Shown here: piece by piece, positions 35,335 through 43,983 of the stretch | Layout of the letters: each line of letters starts with the position of its first letter | How positions within the stretch are numbered: position 1 is the first letter of the stretch | Source: Neoroseomonas terrae | GTDB lineage: Bacteria > Pseudomonadota > Alphaproteobacteria > Acetobacterales > Acetobacteraceae | Direction of reading: 5' to 3' | NCBI RefSeq assembly: GCF_018129025.1 | Contig: NZ_JAAEDI010000003.1 | Span: forward strand, 124,001-188,000 | DNA length: 64,000 bases | The notes under the pieces: generated by a model | Databases searched by the model: none | The model's input: the letters and a program-made list of their open reading frames with translations, nothing else | Told to the model about the DNA's origin: nothing | Translations under genes and position numbers: made by a program

Positions 35335-35575
35335 GGTGCGGATCCTTGGATGAGGCGGCTGCGACGACCTCAAGCCAGCACGGCGTTCCCCGGTGCGACG
35401 AGGGTGGAAAGGTGCCGAATGGGGCGGAAATGCCCCCGAACGATTTCCGCACCAACGTTGTTTCAATGACTTAGGTGCGCGCCGACGCCTCCTGGCGCTC
35501 CCGAGGTGCCGAATTCCGATTTGCGCACCACCCCGGCAAACGACTGCTGGACGTCACCCGAGTAAGGAACGTAAA
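35335..35575. promoter_or_regulatory. Divergent prophage control region with direct repeats
   Basis: A 241-base gap separates the sigma-like gene (minus) from the ImmA-like/XRE operon (plus). CGATTTCCGCACCA (35441-35454) and CGATTTGCGCACCA (35517-35530) are a 14-base direct repeat with one mismatch. AGGTGCCGAAT repeats at 35410-35420 and 35504-35514. TTAGGTGCGC at 35471-35480 recurs at 26028-26037. Such repeats between divergent lysogeny genes are candidate operators for the XRE repressor. Confidence 0.6.
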
Positions 35576-36352
35576 GTGAACACACGCGTTGCCGAAACGT
35601 GGCTTCCCGAGGACCGCACTCCTATGACGCTGATGATCGACTATGCCTGCCGACCGGGGAGCGCGGCGCCACGCTCGCTCACCGTGGCCGCCATCCGGGC
35701 GGTCGCCGGGCAGGTGCGCCAGCAGATCCCGCGCGAGCCGAGCGAGCTGGCGCTATCTCTCGCCGCGTTGGTGGATGCCAGTCGAAACGTTGCCGTGAAC
35801 GGGCGCCGGCTGCTGGTGTCCTGGGACATTGCGGGCGCGCTGCAGGACGAGATTGGCCGGCCGGTGCTCGGCCTGTGCGACACCGATCCTGACGAGCCGG
35901 GTTGGGCCTTTCTGGCGGTCAATGGGCCGATGACCGTCCATCGGCCAGATCTCGCGCTTAGCACCGCCGCGCATGAGCTTGGGCATCTGCTGTTCGACGT
36001 GCCGGCCGCGCTAGAAGGTGGTCCGCGGCGCTATCGCGCCGTTGCCAGCTCGCCGCAGGCGCTCGATCGCGTAGGCCGTGGTGCTGAGGGGCGGGCGAAT
36101 GCGTTCATGGGGGCGTTGTTGGCGCCGCCGGTGCCGCTGCACACGCGGTTGCTGGCCCATGCCCGTGGCGAGGGGCTGCGTTTGGCGCGCGGACCACATC
36201 AGGGCCGGCCGGGCAGCCCCATCCTTGCCTCCGGCAACGCACCCGACGCCGTCGCCGGCGTCATGGCGGCGCTTGCCGGGGATTTCGGCGTGTCAGAACG
36301 GTTCATTGCCGTGCGCCTGGCGCGCTACGGCCTTATCCAGGGAGAGGTGTGA
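35576..36352 (+). CDS. ImmA/IrrE-family metallopeptidase
   Basis: About 258 residues from the GTG at 35576 (AAGGAA seven bases upstream; an ATG at 35624 is an alternative). STAAHELGHLLFDVP carries the HExxH-like zinc motif (HELGH), followed by GRANAFMGALLAPP with a third ligand region. ImmA peptidases cleave the adjacent XRE repressor after DNA damage and so induce the prophage. It overlaps the XRE gene by one base of the stop codon (TGATG). Confidence 0.85.
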   Translation: MNTRVAETWLPEDRTPMTLMIDYACRPGSAAPRSLTVAAIRAVAGQVRQQIPREPSELALSLAALVDASRNVAVNGRRLLVSWDIAGALQDEIGRPVLGLCDTDPDEPGWAFLAVNGPMTVHRPDLALSTAAHELGHLLFDVPAALEGGPRRYRAVASSPQALDRVGRGAEGRANAFMGALLAPPVPLHTRLLAHARGEGLRLARGPHQGRPGSPILASGNAPDAVAGVMAALAGDFGVSERFIAVRLARYGLIQGEV

Positions 36353-36633
36353 TGGCGTTTGGGGCAGCGGTTCGCGCCCGGCGCACCGAGTTGCGCATCG
36401 GGCTCAATGACATGGCGGAGCGGATGGGCATCTCGCCCGGCTACTGGTCGCGCGTTGAACGGGAGATCGAGAAACCACCCAGCGACGAACTCGTGCAGCG
36501 CGCCGCGGCGATCCTCGGGATCCAGCTCGACGACCTGTTCGTGGAGGCGCAGCGCCTGCCGCCCGATATGCGACGGGACATCGGCAAGGTGGTGCTCGCC
36601 TATCGGCGGATGCGCCCATTCGCCGCTGGCTGA
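36352..36633 (+). CDS. XRE-family helix-turn-helix repressor
   Basis: A 93-residue protein. VRARRTELRIGLNDMAERMG and SPGYWSRVEREIEKPPSDEL form the five-helix HTH-XRE domain; the remainder is a short tail. It is translationally coupled to the metallopeptidase, the ImmR/ImmA arrangement of many mobile elements (gene order reversed from the Bacillus case). It probably represses the divergent sigma-like operon. Confidence 0.85.
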   Translation: MAFGAAVRARRTELRIGLNDMAERMGISPGYWSRVEREIEKPPSDELVQRAAAILGIQLDDLFVEAQRLPPDMRRDIGKVVLAYRRMRPFAAG

Positions 36634-36643
36634 GGAATCTGAC

Positions 36644-37315
36644 ATGGCGACGCGGCCCAAACACAAACGCTTCTTCAGCATCGACGACGTCGGCGCTCAT
36701 TTCGGTCTGTCGCTCGTCGACATGGGGGTCATGGCGGCCGAGGGGCAACTACGGCTCAGTGTCCCGGTTGCTGGCCTGCGCGTGGAAATCGGCGACTGGG
36801 AGGAGGACGGTGATGGCCATGGGTTCAGGATTCCGGCCGGCTATCGCATGCTGAATGGCCTCGTCGATCTCTACCCCGTCGATGGATGGACCATCTTGCG
36901 CAACGGCACCGGTGTTGTGCACGCGCTCCCGACAGAAGGTGCTGGGTATACGAGCATCGAAACCGGCAATCCGGATCAGGAGGGCCTGCTGGTAACGCGC
37001 GACGAGCTTGGGGTGCGCCGTGAAGAATGGCGTCGTCTCGAAGCGCAGGACGGCGATCACGAGGCGGAGGCGGATGCACCTGCCCGTTCTCGCCGAGGGG
37101 TGCAACCGACCCATGATTGGGATGCCGCAAGGCTGGAAGCGTGCCGGCTGTTCTATTTCGAAGGGGTGCCGGAGTCCCAGGCAGCCCTGATCCGCCACAT
37201 GCAGACCTGGTTCGCGTCCAAGGGGCTCAAGGTGCCCGATGACAGCACCTTGAAGCGCCGCCTTCGCGATGTGTGGGCGATGTTCGGACCGGAAGCGAAG
37301 AAGCGCGCCGCTTGA
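36644..37315 (+). CDS. Hypothetical protein, 223 aa, regulatory module
   Basis: Starting at the ATG at 36644 with GAGGAA upstream, the protein opens RFFSIDDVGAHFGLSLVDMG, which suggests a small helix-turn-helix or sensor domain, and ends with a helical part KRRLRDVWAMFGPEAKKRAA. The middle is beta-rich. It lies in the same direction and close to the XRE gene. Function unknown, possibly a DNA-binding cofactor of the lysogeny module. Confidence 0.55.
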   Translation: MATRPKHKRFFSIDDVGAHFGLSLVDMGVMAAEGQLRLSVPVAGLRVEIGDWEEDGDGHGFRIPAGYRMLNGLVDLYPVDGWTILRNGTGVVHALPTEGAGYTSIETGNPDQEGLLVTRDELGVRREEWRRLEAQDGDHEAEADAPARSRRGVQPTHDWDAARLEACRLFYFEGVPESQAALIRHMQTWFASKGLKVPDDSTLKRRLRDVWAMFGPEAKKRAA

Positions 37316-37393
37316 TCATCATGTCCTGCGCGATGCCGTGAGAACGATGCCGCGCAGATCCGTAGATAAGGGGCAGGACGATTGTGGATCGCC

Positions 37394-37603
37394 ATGCCCC
37401 CCACACCGATCAATCATCACCTTGCACCCCACCTTCGTGAGGTCTGTGACCTGCTTGCGCGCGGCATCCTGCGGCTGCGCAGCCGCGCTGCCGAGGATCT
37501 CGCCCGTGATGCCGCGCAGGTCGAGGCTCGCGGAGACGTTCGCCTACACTCCACCGCCCGGCAGCGCCGTCATGCGAATCCCAGGAGAAAGGGAGCCGCA
37601 TGA
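37394..37603 (+). CDS. Small protein of the DUF2924/recombinase cassette, 69 aa
   Basis: A basic protein with HLAPHLREVCDLLARGILRL and SRAAEDLARDAAQ and a C-terminal GH/RHAN-like tail. Proteins of this shape often precede DUF2924 and serine recombinase genes in Alphaproteobacteria. Its stop overlaps the DUF2924 start by four bases (ATGA). Role unknown. Confidence 0.65.
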   Translation: MPPTPINHHLAPHLREVCDLLARGILRLRSRAAEDLARDAAQVEARGDVRLHSTARQRRHANPRRKGAA

Positions 37604-38118
37604 CCAGACGATCAACCACGAAGGCGAAGCAGCAGGATTCTGCGTCGCCGGCGCCCTCCATTCCGAAGATGCCGCCCGCTCAGGTGCTACCGCGGCTGGC
37701 CGCCCTGAAGTCGGCGCCGATCGCGCAGCTGAAGCAGCAATGGCGGGAACTGTTCGGGAAGGAGCCGCCGCCGTTCAGCCGCAGCTACATCACCAGCCGG
37801 CTCGCCTATCGCATCCAGGAACTCGCCTATGGCGGGCTGAAGCCGGAGACGCGGGCCCGGCTCGAGGCGCTTGGAGAGCAACTGGACGGCGGCAATGTCG
37901 TGCTGCGGCGTATCCGCGCCGACAGCCGGCCGCTGCCGGGAACGCGACTGCTTCGCGAGCATGACGGCGCGCAGCATGTCGTCACCGTCCGAGCGGACGA
38001 CTTCGAGTATGAGGGGCGGCCGTATCGCTCGCTCTCTGCCATCGCGCGCCACATCACCGGCACGCGCTGGAACGGCTGGGCATTCTTCGGGCTGCGCCAG
38101 CCAGGCGGTAGCGCATGA
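37600..38118 (+). CDS. DUF2924 protein
   Basis: A 172-residue protein. LKSAPIAQLKQQWRELFGKE, SRSYITSRLAYRIQELAYGG and the C-terminal SAIARHITGTRWNGWAFFGL are the DUF2924 signature. The family almost always accompanies a large serine recombinase in the next gene, and here the stop and start overlap (ATGA). It is likely an accessory or directionality factor; this is inference from linkage. Confidence 0.85.
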   Translation: MTRRSTTKAKQQDSASPAPSIPKMPPAQVLPRLAALKSAPIAQLKQQWRELFGKEPPPFSRSYITSRLAYRIQELAYGGLKPETRARLEALGEQLDGGNVVLRRIRADSRPLPGTRLLREHDGAQHVVTVRADDFEYEGRPYRSLSAIARHITGTRWNGWAFFGLRQPGGSA

Positions 38119-39467
38119 GGCGGAAGGCATCTGCCGGCGACGTGATGCCGGCGACCACAAGAAAGCTCCGCTGCGCGGTCTACACGCGCAAGAGCACGGA
38201 CGAGGGGCTCGACAAGGAGTTCAACACGCTCGATGCGCAGCGCGAGGCGTGCGAGGCGTATGTCGCCAGCCAGCGCGCCGAGGGCTGGACCTTAGTCAGG
38301 GACCGCTATGACGATGGCGGGTTCTCCGGCGGCACCCTAGAACGCCCGGCGCTGAGGCGCCTGCTGGCCGACATCGAGCAAGGGCTGGTCGACGTCATCG
38401 TGGTCTACAAGATCGACCGGCTGTCCCGATCGCTGATGGACTTCGCCAAGCTGGTCGAGACGATGGAGGCGCACGGCGTCACGTTCGTTTCCGTCACGCA
38501 GTCGTTTAATACCACCACCAGCATGGGGCGGCTGACGCTGAACATCCTGCTCAGCTTTGCCCAGTTCGAACGCGAGGTGATCGGGGAGCGCATCCGAGAC
38601 AAGGTGGCGGCGTCGAAGGCGCGCGGCATGTGGATGGGCGGAAAGGTGCCGCTCGGGTATGATGTCGCCAACCGGAAGCTGATCATCAACGATGCGGAGG
38701 CGCCCCGCGTCCGGCGCGTCTTCGAACTCTTCGTCGAGACGGGCTCAGGCGTCGAGACGGTCCGCCGCCTGCAGGACGAGGGCATCACCAGCAAGTCCGG
38801 GAAGCTGCTGGACAAGGGGGACGTCTACAAGGCGCTGAACCTGCGGACCTACATCGGGGAGGTGACGCACAAGGGCAACGTTTACCGCGGCGAGCACGAG
38901 GGCATCGTGCCGCGGGACCTGTGGGACCGGGCGCATGCCATTCTGCAGGTGAGCCCACGAACTCGGGCCGCGCAGAACCGGCAGCACGCGCCCGCGCTGC
39001 TGAAAGGGCTGATCTACGGCATCGATGGGCGGGCGCTGTCGCCGACGCATGCGGTGAAGAATGGCCGGCGCTACTGCTACTACGTCGCACAGCGGGTGCT
39101 GAGGGCGGACATGATCGTGGACGACAGCATCGTGCGGCGCGTGTCGGCGGCGCAGATCGAGGGCGCCGTGATCAGCCAGGTCCGCGCCCTGCTGCGCCAA
39201 CCGGAGATCGTGGTTGGCACTTGGCTCGCGGCGAGGAAGGAGGCGCCGGAGCTGACCGAGCGCGAGGTTCGCGATGCGCTGCATCGGCTCGACCCACTAT
39301 GGGAGGAGTTGTTCCCGGCGGAGCATGCGCGGATCGTGCGGGCGCTGGTGGAGCGGGTGGTGGTCGGGCCCGCCGGCGCCGATATCCGGCTCCGCGTTGA
39401 GGGGCTGGCCGGCCTGGTCCGCGACCTCACGGCGATCGCGCCCGAAGCGCTGAGGGCTGCCGCATGA
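38115..39467 (+). CDS. Large serine site-specific recombinase (integrase)
   Basis: A 450-residue protein. CAVYTRKSTDEGLDKEFNTL gives the catalytic Ser, DVIVVYKIDRLSRSLMDFAK the core, GRLTLNILLSFAQFEREVIG the trimer helix, then RIRDKVAASKARGMWMGGKV and the recombinase domain with KALNLRTYIGEV. The zinc-ribbon coiled-coil part is reduced compared with PhiC31-type enzymes (over 600 residues). It would integrate and excise the element at specific att sites. It is in one operon with DUF2924 and the HTH accessory gene. Confidence 0.93.
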   Translation: MRRKASAGDVMPATTRKLRCAVYTRKSTDEGLDKEFNTLDAQREACEAYVASQRAEGWTLVRDRYDDGGFSGGTLERPALRRLLADIEQGLVDVIVVYKIDRLSRSLMDFAKLVETMEAHGVTFVSVTQSFNTTTSMGRLTLNILLSFAQFEREVIGERIRDKVAASKARGMWMGGKVPLGYDVANRKLIINDAEAPRVRRVFELFVETGSGVETVRRLQDEGITSKSGKLLDKGDVYKALNLRTYIGEVTHKGNVYRGEHEGIVPRDLWDRAHAILQVSPRTRAAQNRQHAPALLKGLIYGIDGRALSPTHAVKNGRRYCYYVAQRVLRADMIVDDSIVRRVSAAQIEGAVISQVRALLRQPEIVVGTWLAARKEAPELTEREVRDALHRLDPLWEELFPAEHARIVRALVERVVVGPAGADIRLRVEGLAGLVRDLTAIAPEALRAAA

Positions 39468-39856
39468 CTGCAGCAACGAGCATCACGGTGCGGGTGCCGC
39501 TGAAGATCCGGCGTCGGCCGGGGCGGAGGACGGTGGTGACGCCGGTGGCAGCAGAGGGCGGTGATGCTGCCATCGCGACGCGCGCGGACCCGGCGCTGGT
39601 GAAGGCGCTGGCGCGGGCGTTCCGCTACCAACGACTGCTCGACGATGGGCGGTACGCCTCGATCAGCGAGATGGCGGCGGCGGAGCGGATCGAGCGCGGA
39701 TACCTGGGAACACTGCTACGGCTGACTCTGCTGTCGCCCGCGTTGGTGGAGGAAATGATGGACGCAAGGGCCAGATGCGCCGCGACGCTTCCCGAACTAC
39801 TCCAGCCATTTCCTGAAATCTGGGAACACCAGCAGGCGCAATTGATGCCACGTTGA
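39464..39856 (+). CDS. HTH accessory protein of the recombinase cassette
   Basis: A 130-residue protein. The basic N-terminus (VRVPLKIRRRPGRRTVV) is followed by a ParB/KorB-like helix-turn-helix: ASISEMAAAERIERGYLGTL and LRLTLLSPALVEEMMDA. Its ATGA overlap with the recombinase gene implies that they act together, perhaps in controlling recombination or transcription. Confidence 0.7.
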   Translation: MTAATSITVRVPLKIRRRPGRRTVVTPVAAEGGDAAIATRADPALVKALARAFRYQRLLDDGRYASISEMAAAERIERGYLGTLLRLTLLSPALVEEMMDARARCAATLPELLQPFPEIWEHQQAQLMPR

Positions 39857-40057
39857 CGGCAGCGCGCTCGTCCGCTCCACGCCACCCATTCCAGTCGTTC
39901 GGGGTAGGAAATCCGCCTCCACGAGCAGAAAGTGGCGCCATGGGCGTCAACCCGCTGCTGGGAGGAAGAGCCAGTGAGGGGTGGCGTGACTGCGTTCGCA
40001 TTAAGGGCGCGATTGGTCGCCCTGGCCATACTCGCACCTGCGCGCCTGCACCCCACC

Positions 40058-40807
40058 TTACCCCTTGATACGCGACACCGTGTACGTCGGATTGCTAAGG
40101 TCGACTTCGATCTCCGAAGTGAAGGGCCTCATATATGCGCCCGCGTCGAACCCCTTGAATTCGATGCCGGCTGCCTTCATCGCTTTGAAAACTCGGCAGA
40201 CGGCGGAGGTGAATACGGGGACCAGATCTAGATAGATCTGACTTTCGGGATGGCGCTCGGTCAGACCTTTCTGGCGGATTGCCGCAAGCCTCAGTTGGCT
40301 CTCGATTAGCATGAACCGTTGCTCTGCTTTGTCGAGCCTCAGGAACGTATCGAGGTGCGGTGACGCGAGCTTCGGATCAAGTCGCGCGTCGAGATCAGTC
40401 AATCTGATATAGTGACTCATGCGAATGGGCGCGCCTTGGGCTGTCGGATAGGTTGCGAGCAGGAACGAAGCGCCAATCCACCGCAAGGGTTCGTCATCGA
40501 GAAACAGGCGGGAATAGAGGCTGCGGAACAACGGATGGTCACGATGATGGATCGCGTTCCGCACGGCAATTAGCAGCGCGGTATCACCGTGATCGAAGTA
40601 AGGGAAGAGCGCCTTGCTTACGTCGTAGAGGGTGTGGAATGCCTCCAGCTTCGCTTCGAAGGCGCGATCCAGATTGTTGATGGCCTCCTCCCGATCAACC
40701 TTAAAGAGTTCCGTGAACCTCATGTGAGCCTCGACATACAAGCGCATCGTGTTAGCCAGGATGCTGATCGCTCCCTCAATCGGACTGTTACGTCGCAACC
40801 GTTTCAC
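40058..40807 (-). CDS. Hypothetical protein, 249 aa, in defence-like insert
   Basis: A soluble, mostly helical protein (SILANTMRLYVEAHMRFTEL, AFEAKLEAFHTLYDVSKALF, FRSLYSRLFLDDEPLRWIGA). It is AT-richer than the prophage and on the same strand as the ATPase-nuclease pair downstream of it. No domain is recognised. It might be a third component of that system, but a 340-base gap separates it from the ATPase. Confidence 0.5.
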   Translation of the reverse strand: MKRLRRNSPIEGAISILANTMRLYVEAHMRFTELFKVDREEAINNLDRAFEAKLEAFHTLYDVSKALFPYFDHGDTALLIAVRNAIHHRDHPLFRSLYSRLFLDDEPLRWIGASFLLATYPTAQGAPIRMSHYIRLTDLDARLDPKLASPHLDTFLRLDKAEQRFMLIESQLRLAAIRQKGLTERHPESQIYLDLVPVFTSAVCRVFKAMKAAGIEFKGFDAGAYMRPFTSEIEVDLSNPTYTVSRIKG

Positions 40808-40850
40808 TCCTGCCTAGGACCCCGCGATCATGCCTCGGGACGCCTCCTGT

Positions 40851-41009
40851 TCATTGCTCACCCTCAGAGATGGCAATCGCAGCTTCGATTTCCGCGAGCG
40901 TAACGCCAAAACCGAGTTCCGTTTCGATGCTGCCTTGCCGCATCGTGCTTGCCTCGATGCATGTGCAATCCAAGCGAATTCGGAACGAAGCTGAACTACG
41001 GTCGCTCAT
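40851..41009 (-). CDS. Possible small protein, 52 aa
   Basis: A short frame from the ATG at 41009 (alternative ATG at 41024) to a TGA at 40851. The product ends GVTLAEIEAAIAISEGEQ, with helix-forming composition, and no ribosome site is strong. It fills the gap between the ATPase gene and the 249-residue gene. It could be a real small gene or chance. Confidence 0.3.
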   Translation of the reverse strand: MSDRSSASFRIRLDCTCIEASTMRQGSIETELGFGVTLAEIEAAIAISEGEQ

Positions 41010-41149
41010 ACCTGCGCCCCGCATCGTCGCTCATCGAGCTGGAAATCGGGCAGGCTGCCGCCGGCCAATACCGCCTTTCTGAGGCGCACCCAGCGTCGCT
41101 TGCTCGGGGTAGCGCCCACACTGCGACAAAACTGTTGGCCTTCAAATTT

Positions 41150-42847
41150 TCATGTCGACGGTCCCGGTCTCACCATCTGGGCCAGGAACGGCTGGATGTA
41201 CGCCGCGACGGGCTCATAAGCCGCCTCGCTCAGGAGCTGATTCCTGCCCTGTCCAACACGGACGATGGCGGCCTGGTCGGGGGATACGCCGACGGCCTCT
41301 TCCACCGCGACGATCAATTGACTGTCCTTAGGCCGGTCGGAGACCAGGAACTTGATGATCGCCGGCAGATGCTCGTGGTCCTGTCCCTGCTGGTTGGGCG
41401 CGTCGATCACGATGGGGCAGAAGGTCGCCGACCCGTACTCCCTGACGGCGTGAAGGAAAGCGTAATAGTAAGCCGCCAGGCCCCTTGGCCCTTCGCTTCC
41501 CCGCGCACGAGGCGGGGACGCAATCGATCCCTCGTCCTCCAGCCCCACATCGAGCCACTGCGCCACCCTGTGGAGCTGCTTACCGAAGTAGTCCATGATG
41601 GACTGCGTCCGCTTTTTTTCGAGTAAGCGGCGCATTTCGGCCTGACGCTCCTTGATCAGCACAGTCAAGCGCCCGATTGCCGTGTCCGCTTCGTCTATGC
41701 GGCGGCGCAGCGCGCGCGTCGCCGCATTTCTGCCCTCGGCGGCGACGACGTCGCCGAGGCTGATGTCGCGCCGCCTAGCGGAGAGGACTGCCTGCACCCG
41801 CACGATCGCCTCAGCCACCGCCGACACATTCAACCGAACTTTCTCCATTTCGGCGCTGGTCTTGCGGATCTCTTCTTGGGCCTGCTGAGCCACAGCGGTC
41901 AGGGTGTCGCCGTCGGCCGCGATCTTGAAGCGTGCCGCAATGTCGTTCGAGTAGTGCTCGCCACAGGTCGGGCATTCCACGTCGACTGGCTGGTGCGTCG
42001 CGCTGGCAAATACCTCGTCGAGCTCACTCAGCGCGCCGCGGGCGACGGCGAGCTGCGCAGACCACAGGGCGCGGACTTCGGTCAACTCGGCGAGCTTTTC
42101 CCGATGCGCGACCTCATGCTCGTGTAGCCGCTGGCTCTCCTCGACGAGACGAGCCGCCTCGTCCTCGAAGTCCGAGAGCGTCAGGTGGAGGGTCAGATCT
42201 GGCGCTGTGTCCTCCAGATGGGCAACCGCATCGACTAGGCCGCGGCGGCGAAGCTCGGCCTCGCTCAGCTCCCGTGCCATCCGGTCCCGCTCGGCGCGGG
42301 CGACGTAGTACTCGTTGGGCTTCAGACCTGAGTGGTAGTCCGCGAGCGTCCTCGCGGAATCGGGAAGGTACATATTCGTGAACGATGCCCAGGGTATGCT
42401 CCAGCTCCGGTCCTGATCGACATAGTAGGGCGCAAATGCGTAGGCCGGAGGCGGCATGACGACATTCTTCCGCTGGTCCGTCATCAGTAGGCGGAAGTCG
42501 AGCATCTCAGCGAGCTGTGGGCCGAGCTCGGACGACACAGAGCTGGTCTGGAACTTCCAGTTCCCCGCTTCGTCGAAGATTGCGTACACGCCGCCGGACT
42601 TCACGATCGTCCGCACCACCCCGTCGATGATGAACTCGACCGCAGTAACGACCCGCTCGGACTTCCATCGACCATCGATGCGGTGTGGCTCCGCGCCGAA
42701 GGTGTCATACAGGCTTTTCAGGAGTGCGGATTTGCCGAACCCGTTCGCCGCCTGGATCACCGTCGCGCCCGGGCCGAACTCCATCGTGAACGCGCGGCGT
42801 CTGTCGCGCGAGAGCAAGAAGACCCTTCGAAACTTCATCATACGCAC
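41150..42847 (-). CDS. Rad50/SMC-like ATPase of a defence-type pair
   Basis: A 565-residue protein. ATVIQAANGFGKSALLKSLY is Walker A (about 29-48; first Gly replaced by Ala). A long coiled coil surrounds a CxxC hook-like motif (VECPTCGEHYSNDI, about 290), and FCPIVIDAPNQQGQDHEHLP is the Walker-B region (about 479) of the SMC/Rad50 fold. It is encoded 50 bases downstream of a DUF4297 nuclease gene. Such ATPase-effector pairs resemble Lamassu and ABC-three-component systems, in which the ATPase detects foreign DNA or stalled forks and licenses the effector. Confidence 0.75.
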   Translation of the reverse strand: MRMMKFRRVFLLSRDRRRAFTMEFGPGATVIQAANGFGKSALLKSLYDTFGAEPHRIDGRWKSERVVTAVEFIIDGVVRTIVKSGGVYAIFDEAGNWKFQTSSVSSELGPQLAEMLDFRLLMTDQRKNVVMPPPAYAFAPYYVDQDRSWSIPWASFTNMYLPDSARTLADYHSGLKPNEYYVARAERDRMARELSEAELRRRGLVDAVAHLEDTAPDLTLHLTLSDFEDEAARLVEESQRLHEHEVAHREKLAELTEVRALWSAQLAVARGALSELDEVFASATHQPVDVECPTCGEHYSNDIAARFKIAADGDTLTAVAQQAQEEIRKTSAEMEKVRLNVSAVAEAIVRVQAVLSARRRDISLGDVVAAEGRNAATRALRRRIDEADTAIGRLTVLIKERQAEMRRLLEKKRTQSIMDYFGKQLHRVAQWLDVGLEDEGSIASPPRARGSEGPRGLAAYYYAFLHAVREYGSATFCPIVIDAPNQQGQDHEHLPAIIKFLVSDRPKDSQLIVAVEEAVGVSPDQAAIVRVGQGRNQLLSEAAYEPVAAYIQPFLAQMVRPGPST

Positions 42848-42897
42848 GACGCCGTCCCCCCAGGCTCAGCAGTAGCCGCCGCAAGCCATAGCCGCGT

Positions 42898-43983
42898 TCA
42901 CTGTCCATTCACGGCATCGAACGCCTCAACGAGAAGCGCCGCCTCCCACGTCCAGTCATCGTACTTCGCCCGAAAACTCGGATCGACCTGCGCCGACAAC
43001 TCGGCTGCCGCACCCAACATGTCCAGCACCTTCGACAGGCTGCACGCAGCGACGCCAGCCGCGGCCCGTAGTGTCGAGTGAAGCTCATCAATCGCCGGCA
43101 ATCGCTTCGAGCGGTTTCGCTGGTACAACGTGACGGCCGTCTTAAGGCGGATGCGATCCAACGAAGATCGACTGGCGGCCTGGAGTTCGCTGTCGATGAC
43201 GGCCCAATCGTCCAGGATGTTGCGGCGCGTCTGCGCCTCACAAAACACCTTCTCCAGGTCATCGCGGCATAGGCTCTTGTTCGCATAGAGCTCGACGAGC
43301 TGCGCGCATTCGGTGGTGTCGTTTGTCTTCGCCGTCACCTCCGTGATCAGCGTCTTGTAGACCGCGTTCACCGAGCCGGCGGCCCCTTCATCGAGGAACT
43401 CGACCAGCCGGCCGCGCAAGTAGGTATCGTAGCCCGGCAGCGGAACGCGCGTGCGCTCGAAGCGGACGATGCTGCTCTCGTCGGGCGCACGCGGTGATGG
43501 GAAATCCTGCTCGAGAGCCTTCGCGAATGCCTTCTTTGCCTTCGGTCCGAGATCCGGGTACGCAAGGACTGCATGATCAGGCGATGATAGCTTGCCGGTG
43601 GCCAAATCGAATTCAAAGTACGCGTTCGTCAGAAACACTGTTGCTACCAGCATGTCGGCGAAGGCGATCGTGTGATGGTACATCTTGCCGATCGTCGTGC
43701 GCGGGTTCGCGCCCTCTGCTTTGCACAGTGGGGCCGTCTTCCATGGGCCTGTCTCTCGCCCCTTTATCTGGATGAACTCGATGCTGGTGGGCTCGTTCGA
43801 TCCCACTAGGATCGCCAAGTCATCGAAGTGATCGAACAGGGCGCGGTAATCGACGCCGTTCTGATGCAGTTCGAGGAGTTTCGCCAGCGAGGCGTGCACC
43901 TGGAACGCGAACCGCGCACCGGTCCGAGGGCCAGCCTTTTCGCGGGGTTGTGCCATCAGCATAACGCTGGAAAGCGACGACAT
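42898..43983 (-). CDS. DUF4297/Cap4-like nuclease effector
   Basis: A 361-residue protein. GARFAFQVHASLAKLLELHQ at residues 22-41, FDHFDDLAILVG with Asp at 54-55, and IEFIQIKGRE (E69-x-x-Q72-x-K74) form the PD-(D/E)XK-type site of the DUF4297 family, as in the Cap4 DNA endonuclease. A helical C-terminal half follows with no known sensor domain. It is the first gene of the pair and would degrade DNA when activated by the ATPase. Its upstream region (43984-44030) is AT-rich and probably holds the promoter. Confidence 0.75.
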   Translation of the reverse strand: MSSLSSVMLMAQPREKAGPRTGARFAFQVHASLAKLLELHQNGVDYRALFDHFDDLAILVGSNEPTSIEFIQIKGRETGPWKTAPLCKAEGANPRTTIGKMYHHTIAFADMLVATVFLTNAYFEFDLATGKLSSPDHAVLAYPDLGPKAKKAFAKALEQDFPSPRAPDESSIVRFERTRVPLPGYDTYLRGRLVEFLDEGAAGSVNAVYKTLITEVTAKTNDTTECAQLVELYANKSLCRDDLEKVFCEAQTRRNILDDWAVIDSELQAASRSSLDRIRLKTAVTLYQRNRSKRLPAIDELHSTLRAAAGVAACSLSKVLDMLGAAAELSAQVDPSFRAKYDDWTWEAALLVEAFDAVNGQ

